From Tardiphaga sp. P9-11 (GTDB lineage Bacteria > Pseudomonadota > Alphaproteobacteria > Rhizobiales > Xanthobacteraceae), in contig NZ_NPKQ01000003.1 of assembly GCF_008329525.1 (NCBI RefSeq), forward strand, positions 62,001 to 126,000: 64,000 nucleotides of DNA, read 5' to 3'. The notes under the pieces are model-generated. The model saw nothing but the letters and a program-made list of their open reading frames with translations. It was not told where the DNA came from and searched no databases. Each line of letters opens with the position of its first letter. Position 1 is the first letter of the stretch. Both the position numbers and the translations under genes were made by a program. This document shows positions 28,068 through 36,973 of this stretch, one piece after another.

Positions 28068-28889
28068 TCAGTCCTTGCCGCCCATGCTGATGTCCGGCGC
28101 ATCCGGCACCTTGGTGCCGAGCACGTGATAACCGGCATCGACGTGATGCACTTCGCCGGTCACGCCAGTGGACATATCGGACAGGAAATACACCGCGCTC
28201 TGGCCAACTTCGTCGATAGAGACGTTCTTGCGCAGCGGCGCGTTGACCTCATTGTATTTCAGCAGATAGCGGGAGTCGGCAATCCCTGCGAAGGCCAGCG
28301 TCTTGATCGGGCCGGCAGAGATCGCATTGACGCGGATGCCCTTCACGCCCAGGTCAGCCGCCAGATAGCGCACGCTGGCTTCCAGCGCAGCCTTGGCGAC
28401 ACCCATCACATTGTAGTTCGGCATCCACTTCTCGGCGCCGTAATAGGTCAGCGTAACGATAGAACCGCCCTCGATCATCAGCTTCTCGGCGCGCTGTGCG
28501 ATGGCCGTCAGCGAGTAGCAGGAGATCAACATGCTCTTGCTGAAATTCTCGGCCGATGTGTCGACATAGCGACCTTCGAGCTCGTCCTTGTCCGAGAAGG
28601 CGATGGCGTGGACGACAAAATCGATCTTGCCCCATTTCTCCTTCACCCGGTCGAACACCGCATCGATGGTGGCTGCGTCGGTGACGTCGCAATGGCCCAG
28701 CAGCTCGGCGCCGAGTTCCGCCGCCAGCGGCTCGACACGCTTCTTCAACGCATCGCCCTGATAGGTCAGCGCGATCTCCGCGCCCTGCGCCTGACACGCC
28801 TTGGCGATGCCCCAGGCAATGGAACGGTTGTTGGCGACGCCGAGAATAACGCCGCGCTTGCCCTTCATCAGGCCTGAAACTTCGCTCAT
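28068..28889 (-). CDS. fabI: Enoyl-[acyl-carrier-protein] reductase (NADH)
   Basis: Final reductase of each fatty-acid elongation cycle, 273 residues. The divergent SDR glycine motif GVANNRSIAWGIA (about 17-29) and the Tyr159-x6-Lys166 pair, preceded by Tyr149-Tyr150, mark FabI rather than ordinary SDRs. SAGPIKTLAFAGI forms the substrate loop that contacts triclosan in homologs. It heads a two-gene unit with the histidine phosphatase gene. Confidence 0.96.
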   Translation of the reverse strand: MSEVSGLMKGKRGVILGVANNRSIAWGIAKACQAQGAEIALTYQGDALKKRVEPLAAELGAELLGHCDVTDAATIDAVFDRVKEKWGKIDFVVHAIAFSDKDELEGRYVDTSAENFSKSMLISCYSLTAIAQRAEKLMIEGGSIVTLTYYGAEKWMPNYNVMGVAKAALEASVRYLAADLGVKGIRVNAISAGPIKTLAFAGIADSRYLLKYNEVNAPLRKNVSIDEVGQSAVYFLSDMSTGVTGEVHHVDAGYHVLGTKVPDAPDISMGGKD

Positions 28890-29047
28890 GTCTTGATCCT
28901 ATTCGCTTGGCTGCGGGTTCGGGAAACCCAAGCCGATCTGGCCTTCGGGGTACACCAGCACTTGCGCCCGGTACAGCCCAAAAGCCCGGTTATATGGCTG
29001 TTTACCGTCCAGGCTTAACGCCGGAATAGACGGCCGGCCAAGGTGTT

Positions 29048-29605
29048 ATGATGGATACGGCGCAATTGCGGGCCGCCCGAAATACCGTCAGGATAACAAC
29101 GGATGGCACCAACCCCATGAGCGCCTTTCGCGAAAGCGTGGAGAGCATGATTCCAGCGCTACGCCGTTATGCGCGGGCGCTGGCGCGCGACACCGACATT
29201 GCCGACGATCTGGTGCAGGACACGCTGGTGCGTGCGCTGCGCTCCGAGAAACTGTTCATCGGCGGTGACCTCAGAAGCTGGCTCTACACGATCCTGACCA
29301 ACCTGAACCGCAACCGCCGCCGCTCACTGGCGCGGAAGCCGGTGTTCACCGAACTGTTCGACAACAATCCGGATGCCAGTGGTACCGAAGCCGAAGGCCG
29401 CGACATTTCGCGCGCGCTTGCCGCGCTGGTGGAAGAGCAGCGCTCGGTGCTGCTGCTCGTGATGCTCGAGGGCCTGAGCTACCGCGAAGTCGCCGACATT
29501 CAGGGCGTGCCGATCGGCACGGTGATGTCGCGCCTCGCGCGCGCCCGCGCCCATGTCAAAGCCTATCTCGACGGCGAGCGCCCGGCGCTACGCGCGGTCA
29601 AATGA
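29048..29605 (+). CDS. RNA polymerase sigma factor, ECF family
   Basis: A 185-residue ECF sigma factor: region 2 (RRYARALARDTDIADDLVQDTLVRALRS) and region 4 (LSYREVADIQGVPIGTVMSRLARARAHV) are clear, so it should direct polymerase to a small regulon. ATG at 29048 has AAGG nearby; an internal in-frame ATG at 29117 is nearer the usual start and may be correct. It is followed after 18 bp by a membrane anti-sigma gene, the standard pairing. Confidence 0.92.
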   Translation: MMDTAQLRAARNTVRITTDGTNPMSAFRESVESMIPALRRYARALARDTDIADDLVQDTLVRALRSEKLFIGGDLRSWLYTILTNLNRNRRRSLARKPVFTELFDNNPDASGTEAEGRDISRALAALVEEQRSVLLLVMLEGLSYREVADIQGVPIGTVMSRLARARAHVKAYLDGERPALRAVK

Positions 29606-29623
29606 TTTAAAGGGAAGACGATA

Positions 29624-30397
29624 ATGACCGAACCGAACATTCCCGTGACCGAAGACGAATTGCACGCCTTCGTCGACAATGAATTGCCGGCCGAGCGTCG
29701 TGCCGATGTCGAGATCTGGCTTGCAACACATCCCGCTGATGCCGAACGTGTGCAGTCATGGCGCGCGATGGCCGAACTGCTGCATGCGCGCTACGACGCG
29801 ATCGCAGACGAAGCTGTGCCGCGGCGGCTGGAGATCGAGCGACTGGTTCAACAGCCACGGCGCTGGATCTATGGCGCCGTTGCGGCCACGCTGGTCGCCT
29901 TCATTGCGGGCGGCAGCGCAGGTTGGGTTGCACGCGGCGCAGCGGCCACGCCGTCGACGTTCCGGAATTTCACGGTGGATGCACTCGATGCACACCGCAC
30001 CTATGTGGTCGAAGTCCGTCACCCCGTCGAAGTCGCCGCTAACGAACGTGCACACCTGCAGCAGTGGCTGTCGAAGCGCGTCGGCTACGAGATCAAGGCG
30101 CCGGAACTCGATGCAGCCGGGTTGAAGCTGGTCGGCGGACGCTTGCTGCCCGGTCCCGAAGCACCTGCCGCCTTCTTCATGTATGAGAGCCCGTCGGGCG
30201 AGCGCTACACGCTCTACACATCGCGAGCCGCGAAAGCCGACGCCACCCAGATGCGCTATGCCGCGCAGGACAAGGACGGCGCCATGTTCTGGGCCGACAA
30301 GGGCGTCGGCTATGTCGTGTCAGGTCCGACCGACAAGGATCGACTCAACCAGGTCGCGCGGCAGATCTACGATCAGACGGAGAAGGTGGGGGGATGA
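29624..30397 (+). CDS. Membrane anti-sigma factor
   Basis: A 257-residue anti-sigma protein. The N-terminal cytosolic part (DELHAFVDNELPAERRADVEIWLATHP, about 12-38) resembles the zinc-less anti-sigma domain that clasps ECF factors; one membrane helix follows (about 83-103, WIYGAVAATLVAFIAGGSAGW), then a periplasmic sensor domain. It lacks the HxxxCxxC of ZAS proteins. Located directly after the ECF gene, it should hold that sigma inactive until an envelope signal releases it. Confidence 0.88.
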   Translation: MTEPNIPVTEDELHAFVDNELPAERRADVEIWLATHPADAERVQSWRAMAELLHARYDAIADEAVPRRLEIERLVQQPRRWIYGAVAATLVAFIAGGSAGWVARGAAATPSTFRNFTVDALDAHRTYVVEVRHPVEVAANERAHLQQWLSKRVGYEIKAPELDAAGLKLVGGRLLPGPEAPAAFFMYESPSGERYTLYTSRAAKADATQMRYAAQDKDGAMFWADKGVGYVVSGPTDKDRLNQVARQIYDQTEKVGG

Positions 30398-30422
30398 GAC
30401 AGCGAGCTGATCGCTGCTCGCC

Positions 30423-31406
30423 TCACCCCAGATCGCTCCGCGGATGATACGGGTGCCCGTCGCGCCACTTCTCCATCAGCGCTTCCAGCTCGGCATCGTT
30501 GCCGTCGGGCAGCATGATCCTGGTGGTGAAGTAGAGATCGCCCGCGGCGCCGCCGGCCAGTGGCAGGCCCTTGCCTTTCAGGCGAAACACCCGTCCGCTC
30601 GAGGTGTTCTTCGGAATTGAAAGCTCCACCGCGCCGGTGAGAGTCGGCGCACGCACCTTTGCTCCCAGCACGGCTTCGTACAACGTAATCGGCAGATCGA
30701 CGCGCAGGTCGTTGCCATCCACCTTGAAGTGAGCGTGAGGCGCGATGGTGACGGTGATCATCAGATCGCCGGGACGATGACCGGGCGCAGTTTCGCCCTG
30801 TCCGCGGAGCCGGATCTGCTGGCCCGACGTGACGCCGGCCGGCACCTTGACGTTCAGTTCCTTGCCGGACGGCAGACGTACGCGCTTCTCCGCGCCCTTC
30901 ACGGATTCTTCGAGCGTCACCGTCATGGCGACGTTCAGATCCAGATCGGGCATCCCGCCGGCATAGCCACCGGTGTCGAACTCAAAGCCCTGTGCACCAG
31001 CACGGGCGCCGCCGCGCGGACCCGCGCCGCCGAACATGCTGTTGAGGATATCCTCGAAACCGCCACCAGCACCGGCACCGCCAGGAAATCCCTGCTGCGC
31101 GCCGGGACCACCCCGGAAGGCATGCTCGAAGCCGCGCTGCGACGCGCCGGCGCGGCCGCCACCCGGAAACCCCTGGAAACGCGCCTTGCCCTCGGCATCG
31201 ATCTCGCCACGGTCGAACTGCTTGCGCTTGTCCTCGTCACCCACGATTTCGTTAGCCGAGTTCACTTCCGAAAACCGCTCGGCGGCCTTCGGATCGTCCT
31301 TGTTGTTGTCGGGATGATGCTTCTTGGCGAGCTTGCGATAGGCACTCTTGATCGCCGCAGCGCTGGCGCCCCGCTGCACCCCCAAGACCTCATAGGGGTC
31401 GCGCAT
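30423..31406 (-). CDS. DnaJ-like co-chaperone with C-terminal domain (CbpA type)
   Basis: A 327-residue Hsp40: J domain at 1-65 with the HPD tripeptide in [13 protein letters not shown], a Gly/Phe-rich linker (about 80-140), no zinc-finger Cys repeats, and two beta-sandwich client domains (about 155-320). It should stimulate DnaK, as CbpA does. GGAGA upstream of the ATG at 31406 supports the start. Just upstream (31436-31452) a hairpin with a T-run separates it from the next gene. Confidence 0.92.
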   Translation of the reverse strand: MRDPYEVLGVQRGASAAAIKSAYRKLAKKHHPDNNKDDPKAAERFSEVNSANEIVGDEDKRKQFDRGEIDAEGKARFQGFPGGGRAGASQRGFEHAFRGGPGAQQGFPGGAGAGGGFEDILNSMFGGAGPRGGARAGAQGFEFDTGGYAGGMPDLDLNVAMTVTLEESVKGAEKRVRLPSGKELNVKVPAGVTSGQQIRLRGQGETAPGHRPGDLMITVTIAPHAHFKVDGNDLRVDLPITLYEAVLGAKVRAPTLTGAVELSIPKNTSSGRVFRLKGKGLPLAGGAAGDLYFTTRIMLPDGNDAELEALMEKWRDGHPYHPRSDLG

Positions 31407-31435
31407 CCGTCGTCTCTCCTTCAGGTAACTAAAAG

Positions 31436-31452
31436 GCGGGCCACCGGCCCGC
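31436..31452 (-). terminator. Intrinsic terminator between the lipoprotein and dnaJ-like genes
   Basis: On the minus strand, GCGGGCC-GGT-GGCCCGC forms a 7-bp stem followed by CTTTTAG. It would end the transcript of the gene whose stop is at 31573 before the dnaJ-like gene. Additional hairpins (GCGGGCA-AA-TGCCCGC near 31493-31508) lie upstream. Confidence 0.6.
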
Positions 31453-31572
31453 ATGTTGGGTTTGCAGGCCGAAACCCGCGTTTCTGGTCTGCGGGCAAAT
31501 GCCCGCCTGCTTCTTCATCTGGTGACTTCGTGTCATTTTTGCAACTGGGCCGCAAGCGGCCGGCTGCGAAAA

Positions 31573-32094
31573 CTAGCTCCGTTTCCACGCCTTCAGCGTG
31601 TGAACGTCCCAGCTGCCGCGCTCACCCTTACAGGCTGCACCTTGCATCCAGCTTTCGCTGGTGCCGTTGACATAGCTGGCCAGAAAATCCCTGCAGGTGC
31701 GGCCTTCTGCAACATAAGAATTGGACAAAGGCGTCACCGATCCGCGCGCGCCGGTCGACGGATTTTCCCACGGCTGGCTGGAATCCTTGCTGCCTTTGGT
31801 AAGCACGTCGGAGGCTGCAGTGCGCGTCAGGACAAGATCGGCCTCGGTGGGCTCGTAATTGGTGGCCTGGACCGCCGCCGGCGAAATCGAGCCGGTGACG
31901 TCGCCGCTGTCCATTTTGGCCAGCGCGGACTCGTTTCGACCCATGCTGCAACCACCGAGCGTGCTGCCGATGAGAATTGCTGTCAAAGCCGCACCGAGCG
32001 GGCAGATGGCCGATAGGCCAATGCGCAGCCGTACCCTATATAGGTCTGGCCTATGCAGGGGCAGCAGCAAGCTCTCGACGACAGGCCAACGCAA
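31573..32094 (-). CDS. RT0821/Lpp0805-family surface lipoprotein
   Basis: A small outer-surface lipoprotein with a 17-kDa-antigen-like C-terminus: lipobox LGGC, then [32 protein letters not shown] and [13 protein letters not shown]. The family is widespread in Rhizobiales and of unknown role. The start is unclear: the longest frame (32094) leaves only 14 bp to the divergent pdxH gene and would cover its promoter, so a start nearer the lipobox (for example the TTG before [12 protein letters not shown]) is likely. Confidence 0.75.
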   Translation of the reverse strand: MRWPVVESLLLPLHRPDLYRVRLRIGLSAICPLGAALTAILIGSTLGGCSMGRNESALAKMDSGDVTGSISPAAVQATNYEPTEADLVLTRTAASDVLTKGSKDSSQPWENPSTGARGSVTPLSNSYVAEGRTCRDFLASYVNGTSESWMQGAACKGERGSWDVHTLKAWKRS

Positions 32095-32108
32095 GCGGAA
32101 CTCCGGAC

Positions 32109-32759
32109 ATGACCGACACGACCTCCCCTATCAAAGACGCAACTCCGTTAACGTCAGGTGATTTTACGGCCGCTGCGGAACCATTTGCGCTGTTTTCCGA
32201 GTGGTTTACCGACGCCAAGGCCTCCGAGCCCAACGATCCTAACGCAATGGCGCTGGCCACCGTCGACGCTGACGGCCTGCCAGACGTCCGCATGGTGCTG
32301 ATGAAGGGCTATGACACCGACGGCTTCGTCTTCTACAGCCACGTCGCCAGCCAGAAGGGCCAGGAGCTCGCCGGCAATCCCAAGGCTGCCCTGCTGTTTC
32401 ACTGGAAGTCGCTACGCCGGCAGGTTCGCATTCGCGGCCCCGTCAGATCAGTGACCGAAACCGAAGCCGACGCGTATTTCGCGACCCGCCCGAAACAGGC
32501 CCAGATCGGCGCCTGGGCGAGCAAGCAGTCGCAGCCGCTGGAAAGCCGTTTTGCGTTTGAGCAGGCGATCGCCAGGGAAGGCGCCAAGCACCTGATCGGC
32601 AGTGTTCCGCGTCCGCCAGGCTGGAGCGGATGGCGCATCACGCCCCAGCGTTTCGAGTTCTGGCACGACCGCCCTTACCGACTGCACGATCGCATCGAAT
32701 TCCGCCGCGACACCGCGGCACCAGATACGTCCTGGACCAAGGTAAGACTCTATCCGTGA
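32109..32759 (+). CDS. pdxH: Pyridoxamine 5'-phosphate oxidase
   Basis: FMN enzyme making pyridoxal 5'-phosphate from the pyridoxamine or pyridoxine phosphates, 216 residues. The conserved core [57 protein letters not shown] and the C-terminal [10 protein letters not shown]...WTKVRLYP are diagnostic. The ATG at 32109 is chosen over upstream starts. The next gene overlaps its stop (GTGA), so the two are translationally coupled. Confidence 0.95.
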   Translation: MTDTTSPIKDATPLTSGDFTAAAEPFALFSEWFTDAKASEPNDPNAMALATVDADGLPDVRMVLMKGYDTDGFVFYSHVASQKGQELAGNPKAALLFHWKSLRRQVRIRGPVRSVTETEADAYFATRPKQAQIGAWASKQSQPLESRFAFEQAIAREGAKHLIGSVPRPPGWSGWRITPQRFEFWHDRPYRLHDRIEFRRDTAAPDTSWTKVRLYP

Positions 32760-33544
32760 CGTCAGACAAAGAAACGAGAGCCAGACCCGTGAACCATCCA
32801 GGATCGAACGCCCCAAAACGCACCATGCTGCTCACCGGCGCAAGCCGCGGCATCGGTCATGCGACCGTGATGCGTTTTTCAAGCGCCGGCTGGCGTGTGC
32901 TGACCTGCTCACGGCATCCGTTTCCGGAAGTCTGCCCGTGGGACGCAGGCCCCGAAGATCACATCCAGGTCGATCTCGCCGACCATGACGACACAGTCCG
33001 CGCCATCGACGACATCAAGGAGCGGCTGAACGGCGGCCCACTGCATGCGCTGGTGAACAATGCCGCCATCTCACCCAAGGCCGAAGGCGGCGCGCGCATG
33101 GGCTCCATCGAGACCGACGTCGCGACCTGGAGCCACGTCTTCAACGTCAATTTCTTCGCACCGATCATGATGGCGCGTGGACTGATCGAGCAGTTGAAAG
33201 CCGCGAAGGGATCGGTCGTGAATGTCACCTCGATCGCCGGCTCGCGCGTGCATCCGTTTGCCGGCGCGGCCTATGCCACGTCGAAAGCGGCACTCGCATC
33301 GCTGACGCGCGAAATGGCGTCCGACTTCGGCCGCCTCGGCATCCGCGTCAATGCCATCGCGCCGGGCGAGATCGACACCTCGATCCTGTCGCCGGGCACC
33401 CAGACCATCGTCGATCAGCAAATCCCGTTGCATCGGCTGGGCACACCCGACGAAGTCGCCAAGATCATCTATATGCTGTGCACGGAGACGAGTTCATACG
33501 TGAACGGCGCCGAGATCCATATCAATGGCGGCCAGCACGTTTGA
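32756..33544 (+). CDS. SDR-family oxidoreductase
   Basis: A 262-residue short-chain dehydrogenase: [16 protein letters not shown] (glycine motif about 26-32), NNAAIS, catalytic Ser in [25 protein letters not shown] with YxxxK, and a C-terminal GGQHV. A GTG at 32756 overlaps the pdxH stop as GTGA and is preceded by AAGGTAAG; an inner GTG at 32786 is an alternative. Co-transcribed with pdxH; substrate unknown, perhaps a sugar or a pyridoxal-linked aldehyde. Confidence 0.88.
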   Translation: MTSDKETRARPVNHPGSNAPKRTMLLTGASRGIGHATVMRFSSAGWRVLTCSRHPFPEVCPWDAGPEDHIQVDLADHDDTVRAIDDIKERLNGGPLHALVNNAAISPKAEGGARMGSIETDVATWSHVFNVNFFAPIMMARGLIEQLKAAKGSVVNVTSIAGSRVHPFAGAAYATSKAALASLTREMASDFGRLGIRVNAIAPGEIDTSILSPGTQTIVDQQIPLHRLGTPDEVAKIIYMLCTETSSYVNGAEIHINGGQHV

Positions 33545-33618
33545 TCTGCTGTGTCAGGTAGGAATGGTCAGGCTGAGGACCGCGCCATTCTGGCGCTACC
33601 CAAGACACGCGGGACTTT

Positions 33619-33828
33619 CTAGTCCGCGTAGAACTTCCGCGGCATCGGCGCAGCCGCGCTGATCCCGGCGCTGGAACAATCGTCTTCGGATTCGCCGTCC
33701 ATCAATCCGGCGCCGCAATGCCGGCAGGTTCGCGCAGAGATTGCCTGAGCTTTGCCGGCTATGCGCGCCTGTTGATAGGACCTGAGATCGACGACGTTCC
33801 GTCCCGATGTTTCTGTTTTGTCAACCAT
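33619..33828 (-). CDS. Small conserved Rhizobiales-type protein with CxxC
   Basis: A 69-residue protein starting MVDKTETSGRNVVDLRS, with a central TCRHCGAGLMDGESEDDC carrying three cysteines that could bind a metal. It is similar in style to small hypothetical proteins common in Bradyrhizobium genomes. It lies downstream on the same strand of the candidate structured RNA (34010-34434), which may be part of its leader or an independent transcript. Confidence 0.65.
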   Translation of the reverse strand: MVDKTETSGRNVVDLRSYQQARIAGKAQAISARTCRHCGAGLMDGESEDDCSSAGISAAAPMPRKFYAD

Positions 33829-34009
33829 TGCTGTCCTCATCGCTACTGACAGCGTTATGACAGCAACCATTAGCGCAACCGTTCAGCGGAACGCTCGAAT
33901 TTTACCGGATAAATTGTGGCGGGAATCGCGCCAAGCCTATGATCATTGAGCTTTTCGAACACGCATCGTGAATGCATTTTGATAGTTGGAAAAAGATTCA
34001 GACAGTCAG

Positions 34010-34434
34010 GTTTGCAGCCGCGCCGATATGATCCCGCGAGCGCATGCTCGGGATTGTCGAAGCGGTGTCCCCTCCTGAAACATGAGGGGTGGCAGCGCGC
34101 CTGACGACGCGAAATAGTGGTAATTTTCGCGATCCGCTCCGCCGGAACGCCGGCAAGCTGCAACCGCGCAACGCCATCAGGCGCGCCACCGCGGCTTTTC
34201 TGTCCCTGGGGCCGTGCTTCCGGGTACTGGGCACTGGCATCGCACCCGTCATCCAGCAGGCTTTCGCCCACCTTCGCCCGCACCCGTCCAGCCTCAAGCG
34301 GCAGAGCCCCGTAGTGGGCCCGGACGGCTACCCAAGGCCTCCCGAGTGCGCAGGGTACGTCACCCCACACCCGCAGGCGCCGCATCCTGTCCCACTTCAA
34401 GACGCCTCATGAAGCGCCCCTCGTGAACGGGATG
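34010..34434 (-). ncRNA. Candidate structured non-coding RNA of about 0.4 kb
   Basis: A 746-bp stretch without a convincing gene (33829-34574) holds this block. On the minus strand a promoter-like TTGACA (34467-34462), a 16-bp gap and TATTCT (34445-34440) precede it. Helices: long-range pairing of 34089-34104 with 34177-34189 (14 bp, one bulge); a 7-bp stem at 34108-34131; GCCGG/CCGGC at 34141-34154; CCCCTC/GAGGGG at 34069-34089; a GGC-GAAA-GCC tetraloop at 34259-34268; and a hairpin at 34031-34054. No RNase P GAGGAAAGUCC core, SRP, tmRNA tag or riboswitch consensus was found. The 3' end is uncertain; a T5 run lies at 33994-33990. Confidence 0.6.
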
Positions 34435-34439
34435 ATCGG

Positions 34440-34467
34440 AGAATAATCCTTATGGGTACATTGTCAA
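34440..34467 (-). promoter_or_regulatory. Sigma-70-like promoter for the candidate RNA
   Basis: Read on the minus strand: perfect -35 TTGACA at 34467-34462, 16-bp spacer, -10 TATTCT at 34445-34440. The expected start is near 34433, at the edge of the structured block. No open frame of quality follows it. Confidence 0.55.
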
Positions 34468-34503
34468 GACAAACTAGGAAAAAATGTTTGATGGCTAATT
34501 TCC

Positions 34504-34552
34504 CATTTGTCATTCCGGGGCGCGCCCTTGCGCGAGCCCGGCACGACAAATG
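34504..34552. repeat. Palindromic intergenic repeat downstream of corA
   Basis: Outer arms CATTTGTC (34504-34511) and GACAAATG (34545-34552) are perfectly complementary, and inside CCGGG/CCCGG pairs again. It shares the TCATTCCGGGGCG core with 10186-10198. Placed 22 bp past the corA stop, it probably ends or protects the corA transcript. Confidence 0.6.
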
Positions 34553-34574
34553 AGACGTTAGCGCCGCCTTGCGC

Positions 34575-35555
34575 CTACAGCCACTTCTTCCACTTGAAGA
34601 ACATGTAAGGCAGTGCCGCGGCTAACAGCATCATGACGAGCGCCACAGGATAGCCGAAGTCCCACTGCAGTTCCGGCATCAGCTTGAAATTCATGCCGTA
34701 AACCGAGGCGATCAGGGTCGGCGGCATCAGCACGACGGCCATGACCGAGAACAGCTTGATGATGTTGTTCTGTTCGAGATTGACGACGCCGAGCATGGCA
34801 TCGAGCGTGAAGGTGATCTTGTTCGACAGATAGGACGCGTGATCGGTCAGGGAGACCACGTCGCGCTGCATGGTCTTGAGCTGCGCGCGCATGTCCTTCG
34901 ACCACTTCACGCCTTCCGCCTCGGCGGTGATGAAGGTGACGACGCGGCCGATCGAGACCAGGCTTTCACGCACTTTCGAGGTCAGATCTCCCTTGCGGCC
35001 GATGGTGATGAGGATTTCTGAGTAACGCTTGGCATGGCCGGTCCGCAGCGACTCATCCGGTTCGAAGATGTCGTGGCTGACCTGATCGACATCGGCGCCG
35101 ACGCGTTCGAGAATGTCGGCGCAGCGATCGATCACTGCATCGAGCAGTTCGAGCAGGGTGGTTTCGCCATTGGCGCCGGCGGGCGCATTGCGACCAAGCT
35201 TCAGTTCGACTGACGCGAACGGGCGCGGTGTGTCGTAGCGCACCGTCACCAGCCGCTGCCGGGTGAGAATGAAGGTTACCGCCGTGATCCGCGGCGACTC
35301 CGTATCTGAGCCGCACATCAAGCTGGCGGTCATGTAACGGGCGCCATTCTCGATATAGAGCCGGCTGGAGATTTCGATCTCCTGCATGTCTTCACGGGTC
35401 GGAATCTCGATTCCCGCCAGCTTCTCCACCGCCTTGTCCTCGGCCGGCGACGGCTTCACCATGTCGATCCACACCGCATTGTCCGGCAACGCCTCAAGAT
35501 CGGTCGGCTCGGATTTTCTCAAGGCGTGATCGGCAGGGGTGAAGACAGCGAGCAT
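34575..35555 (-). CDS. corA: CorA-family magnesium/cobalt transporter
   Basis: Pentameric inner-membrane channel for Mg2+ (also Co2+/Ni2+), 326 residues. A large N-terminal cytosolic domain is followed by two C-terminal membrane helices flanking the YGMNF selectivity motif, with a basic end (MFFKWKKWL). Length and topology are canonical. It is monocistronic; its upstream region (35556-36001) has a TGACAA dyad but no magnesium-sensing leader that I can recognise. Confidence 0.95.
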   Translation of the reverse strand: MLAVFTPADHALRKSEPTDLEALPDNAVWIDMVKPSPAEDKAVEKLAGIEIPTREDMQEIEISSRLYIENGARYMTASLMCGSDTESPRITAVTFILTRQRLVTVRYDTPRPFASVELKLGRNAPAGANGETTLLELLDAVIDRCADILERVGADVDQVSHDIFEPDESLRTGHAKRYSEILITIGRKGDLTSKVRESLVSIGRVVTFITAEAEGVKWSKDMRAQLKTMQRDVVSLTDHASYLSNKITFTLDAMLGVVNLEQNNIIKLFSVMAVVLMPPTLIASVYGMNFKLMPELQWDFGYPVALVMMLLAAALPYMFFKWKKWL

Positions 35556-36001
35556 GGCAACTCCGGGACATTGATAGGGCAGAGAACCGCGATGGGGACG
35601 ATCCGGACCGAACCGGCCGGGGGTGACCGACCATGACCGACGCGGATGCAGCCGTCATGACAGCCTTTGTGCGGCGCGCCAACCCCACGCGAACCCGGGG
35701 AATTTTTCCCGCGAGATCATGTGTTTTAGGGGGGCTCGATCTGACAAAATTGTCACGCGCGCATCACGGCTTCGCGAGGCGCTGCGCTTCTGCACAGGAT
35801 TTGCCCGGAGCATCGGAAATTCTGCGGCAAATATGACACAGGTTGTGCGCTGCATGATGCGCAGCGCATCTAACCGCTGGAATTGCAGCGGATTTCAGCG
35901 ATAGTAGCTTTAACGGAATCGTGGCGTTCGCAGGCTATTTTGGGTGTGTTTCCTTGCACCAGCCTGTCTGAATTCGGACCTCACGCAATTGGAACAATGA
36001 C
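35556..36001. other. Gene-free 446-bp spacer between corA and the L,D-transpeptidase gene
   Basis: This divergent spacer has no supportable gene; short frames in it lack ribosome sites. It contains a dyad TGACAA-AA-TTGTCA (35742-35755), in the middle of the spacer, which could be an operator. The half next to the transpeptidase gene is AT-richer and should carry its promoter. Confidence 0.5.
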
Positions 36002-36688
36002 ATGTCGCCGCTGAAAATTAAGCTTGGACTGATTGTCGCCGCCGGCCTGATGCTGTCGGGCTGCATGCAGACCGCAACGCAATTCCAGGCCGCTCCGGAA
36101 GCCAGCCTCAAGCCGAATGACAAGGCACAGCTCGCCAAGGCGCGTTACGCCAAGGTCGCCGTAGCCGAGCCGTTCCGCCGCGCCATCGTCGATTTCCACC
36201 GCAAGGAAGCGCCGGGCTCGATCGTGGTCGATTCCGACAACCACTATCTCTATTTCGTCCAGGACGGCGGCAAGGCGATCCGTTACGGCGTGACCGTCGG
36301 CGAAGAAGCGCTGGCCTTTTCGGGCGTTGCGCGCGTCGGCAACATGGCCGAATGGCCGAAGTGGACCCCGACCGCCGACATTCACAAGCGCATCGAAGGC
36401 CTGCCGGCCCAGGTGCCCGGTGGCGTCGACAATCCGCTCGGTGCCCGCGCCCTGTATCTCTATCAGGGCAACAAGGACACGCTGTTCCGCATCCACGGGA
36501 CCAACCAGCCGGAATATATCGGCTCGTCGATCTCGTCGGGTTGCATTCGCATGACCAACGAGGACGTCATCGACCTCTACAGCCGCGTCAAGCCGGGTGC
36601 TGTGGTCGTCGTGCTTGAGCCGAAGGCCGGCGACTCGCCGTACAATTCGAAGCTGGCCCTGCAGGGCGGCGGCGGAACGCCGTACTGA
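36002..36688 (+). CDS. L,D-transpeptidase (YkuD) lipoprotein
   Basis: A 228-residue periplasmic enzyme that forms 3-3 peptidoglycan cross-links or attaches outer-membrane proteins to peptidoglycan. It has a lipoprotein signal peptide with lipobox LSGC (Cys21) and a YkuD domain (about 70-215) with His165 in FRIHGTNQP and catalytic Cys181 in SSISSGCIRM. Rhizobial genomes carry many such paralogs. A strong terminator follows at 36716-36740. Confidence 0.93.
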   Translation: MSPLKIKLGLIVAAGLMLSGCMQTATQFQAAPEASLKPNDKAQLAKARYAKVAVAEPFRRAIVDFHRKEAPGSIVVDSDNHYLYFVQDGGKAIRYGVTVGEEALAFSGVARVGNMAEWPKWTPTADIHKRIEGLPAQVPGGVDNPLGARALYLYQGNKDTLFRIHGTNQPEYIGSSISSGCIRMTNEDVIDLYSRVKPGAVVVVLEPKAGDSPYNSKLALQGGGGTPY

Positions 36689-36715
36689 GCTGACAGAGTT
36701 TTATCTGATTAAAAA

Positions 36716-36740
36716 GCGCCGGTTGATCCGGCGCTTTTTT
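36716..36740. terminator. Intrinsic terminator, usable in both directions
   Basis: GCGCCGG-TTGAT-CCGGCGC (36716-36734) is a perfect 7-bp stem followed by six T and preceded by five A. It lies 28 bp after the L,D-transpeptidase stop. Confidence 0.9.
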
Positions 36741-36788
36741 GTTGGGAGTTGTAACGGCGTGCAATGTCCGCGGTCTCCCCCCAAGCAA

Positions 36789-36936
36789 GCGGAGCTGCGC
36801 AGTGGGGTCTGGCGAACGAAGTCGTTCGCCATGTGTCGGCCGATAGGCCGGGGTGGGGCGCTACAAGCGTCGCCGCCTGCGGCACCCCCACCCAACGGCC
36901 TAACGGCCGGCCATCCTCCCCACTGCGCGCGGCTCT
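36789..36936. repeat. Foldback repeat element with nested hairpins
   Basis: Outer inverted repeat GCGCAGTGGGG (36797-36807) pairs with CCCCACTGCGC (36918-36928). Nested inside are a perfect 10-bp-arm palindrome at 36810-36831 (TGGCGAACGA/TCGTTCGCCA), GGCCGATAGGCC, and GGGTGGGG facing CCCCCACCC. No frame in it is credible. It resembles a REP- or MITE-like element in the gap between two genes; a GGGA tandem run (36949-36962) follows. Confidence 0.6.
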
Positions 36937-36973
36937 GCCGTGCTGTAGGGAGGGAGGGAGGGAGAAGAAAGCA

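Noticed and set aside
27582-28877. Plus-strand frame of 431 codons antisense to the phosphatase and fabI genes
   Set aside because: Covers two well-supported genes on the other strand and has no family resemblance.
33870-34400. Minus-strand open frame of 176 codons across the structured block
   Set aside because: No ribosome site and no family-like sequence; the strong RNA helices and adjacent promoter explain the conservation better than a protein.
34089-34412. Plus-strand open frame of 107 codons in the same block
   Set aside because: Pro/Arg-rich shadow of the structured region with no ribosome site or recognisable domain.
34010-34434. Identification of the structured block as RNase P RNA or tmRNA
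   Set aside because: Length would fit, but the RNase P core GAGGAAAGUCC and any tmRNA tag-coding or TTCGA T-arm sequence are missing on both strands.
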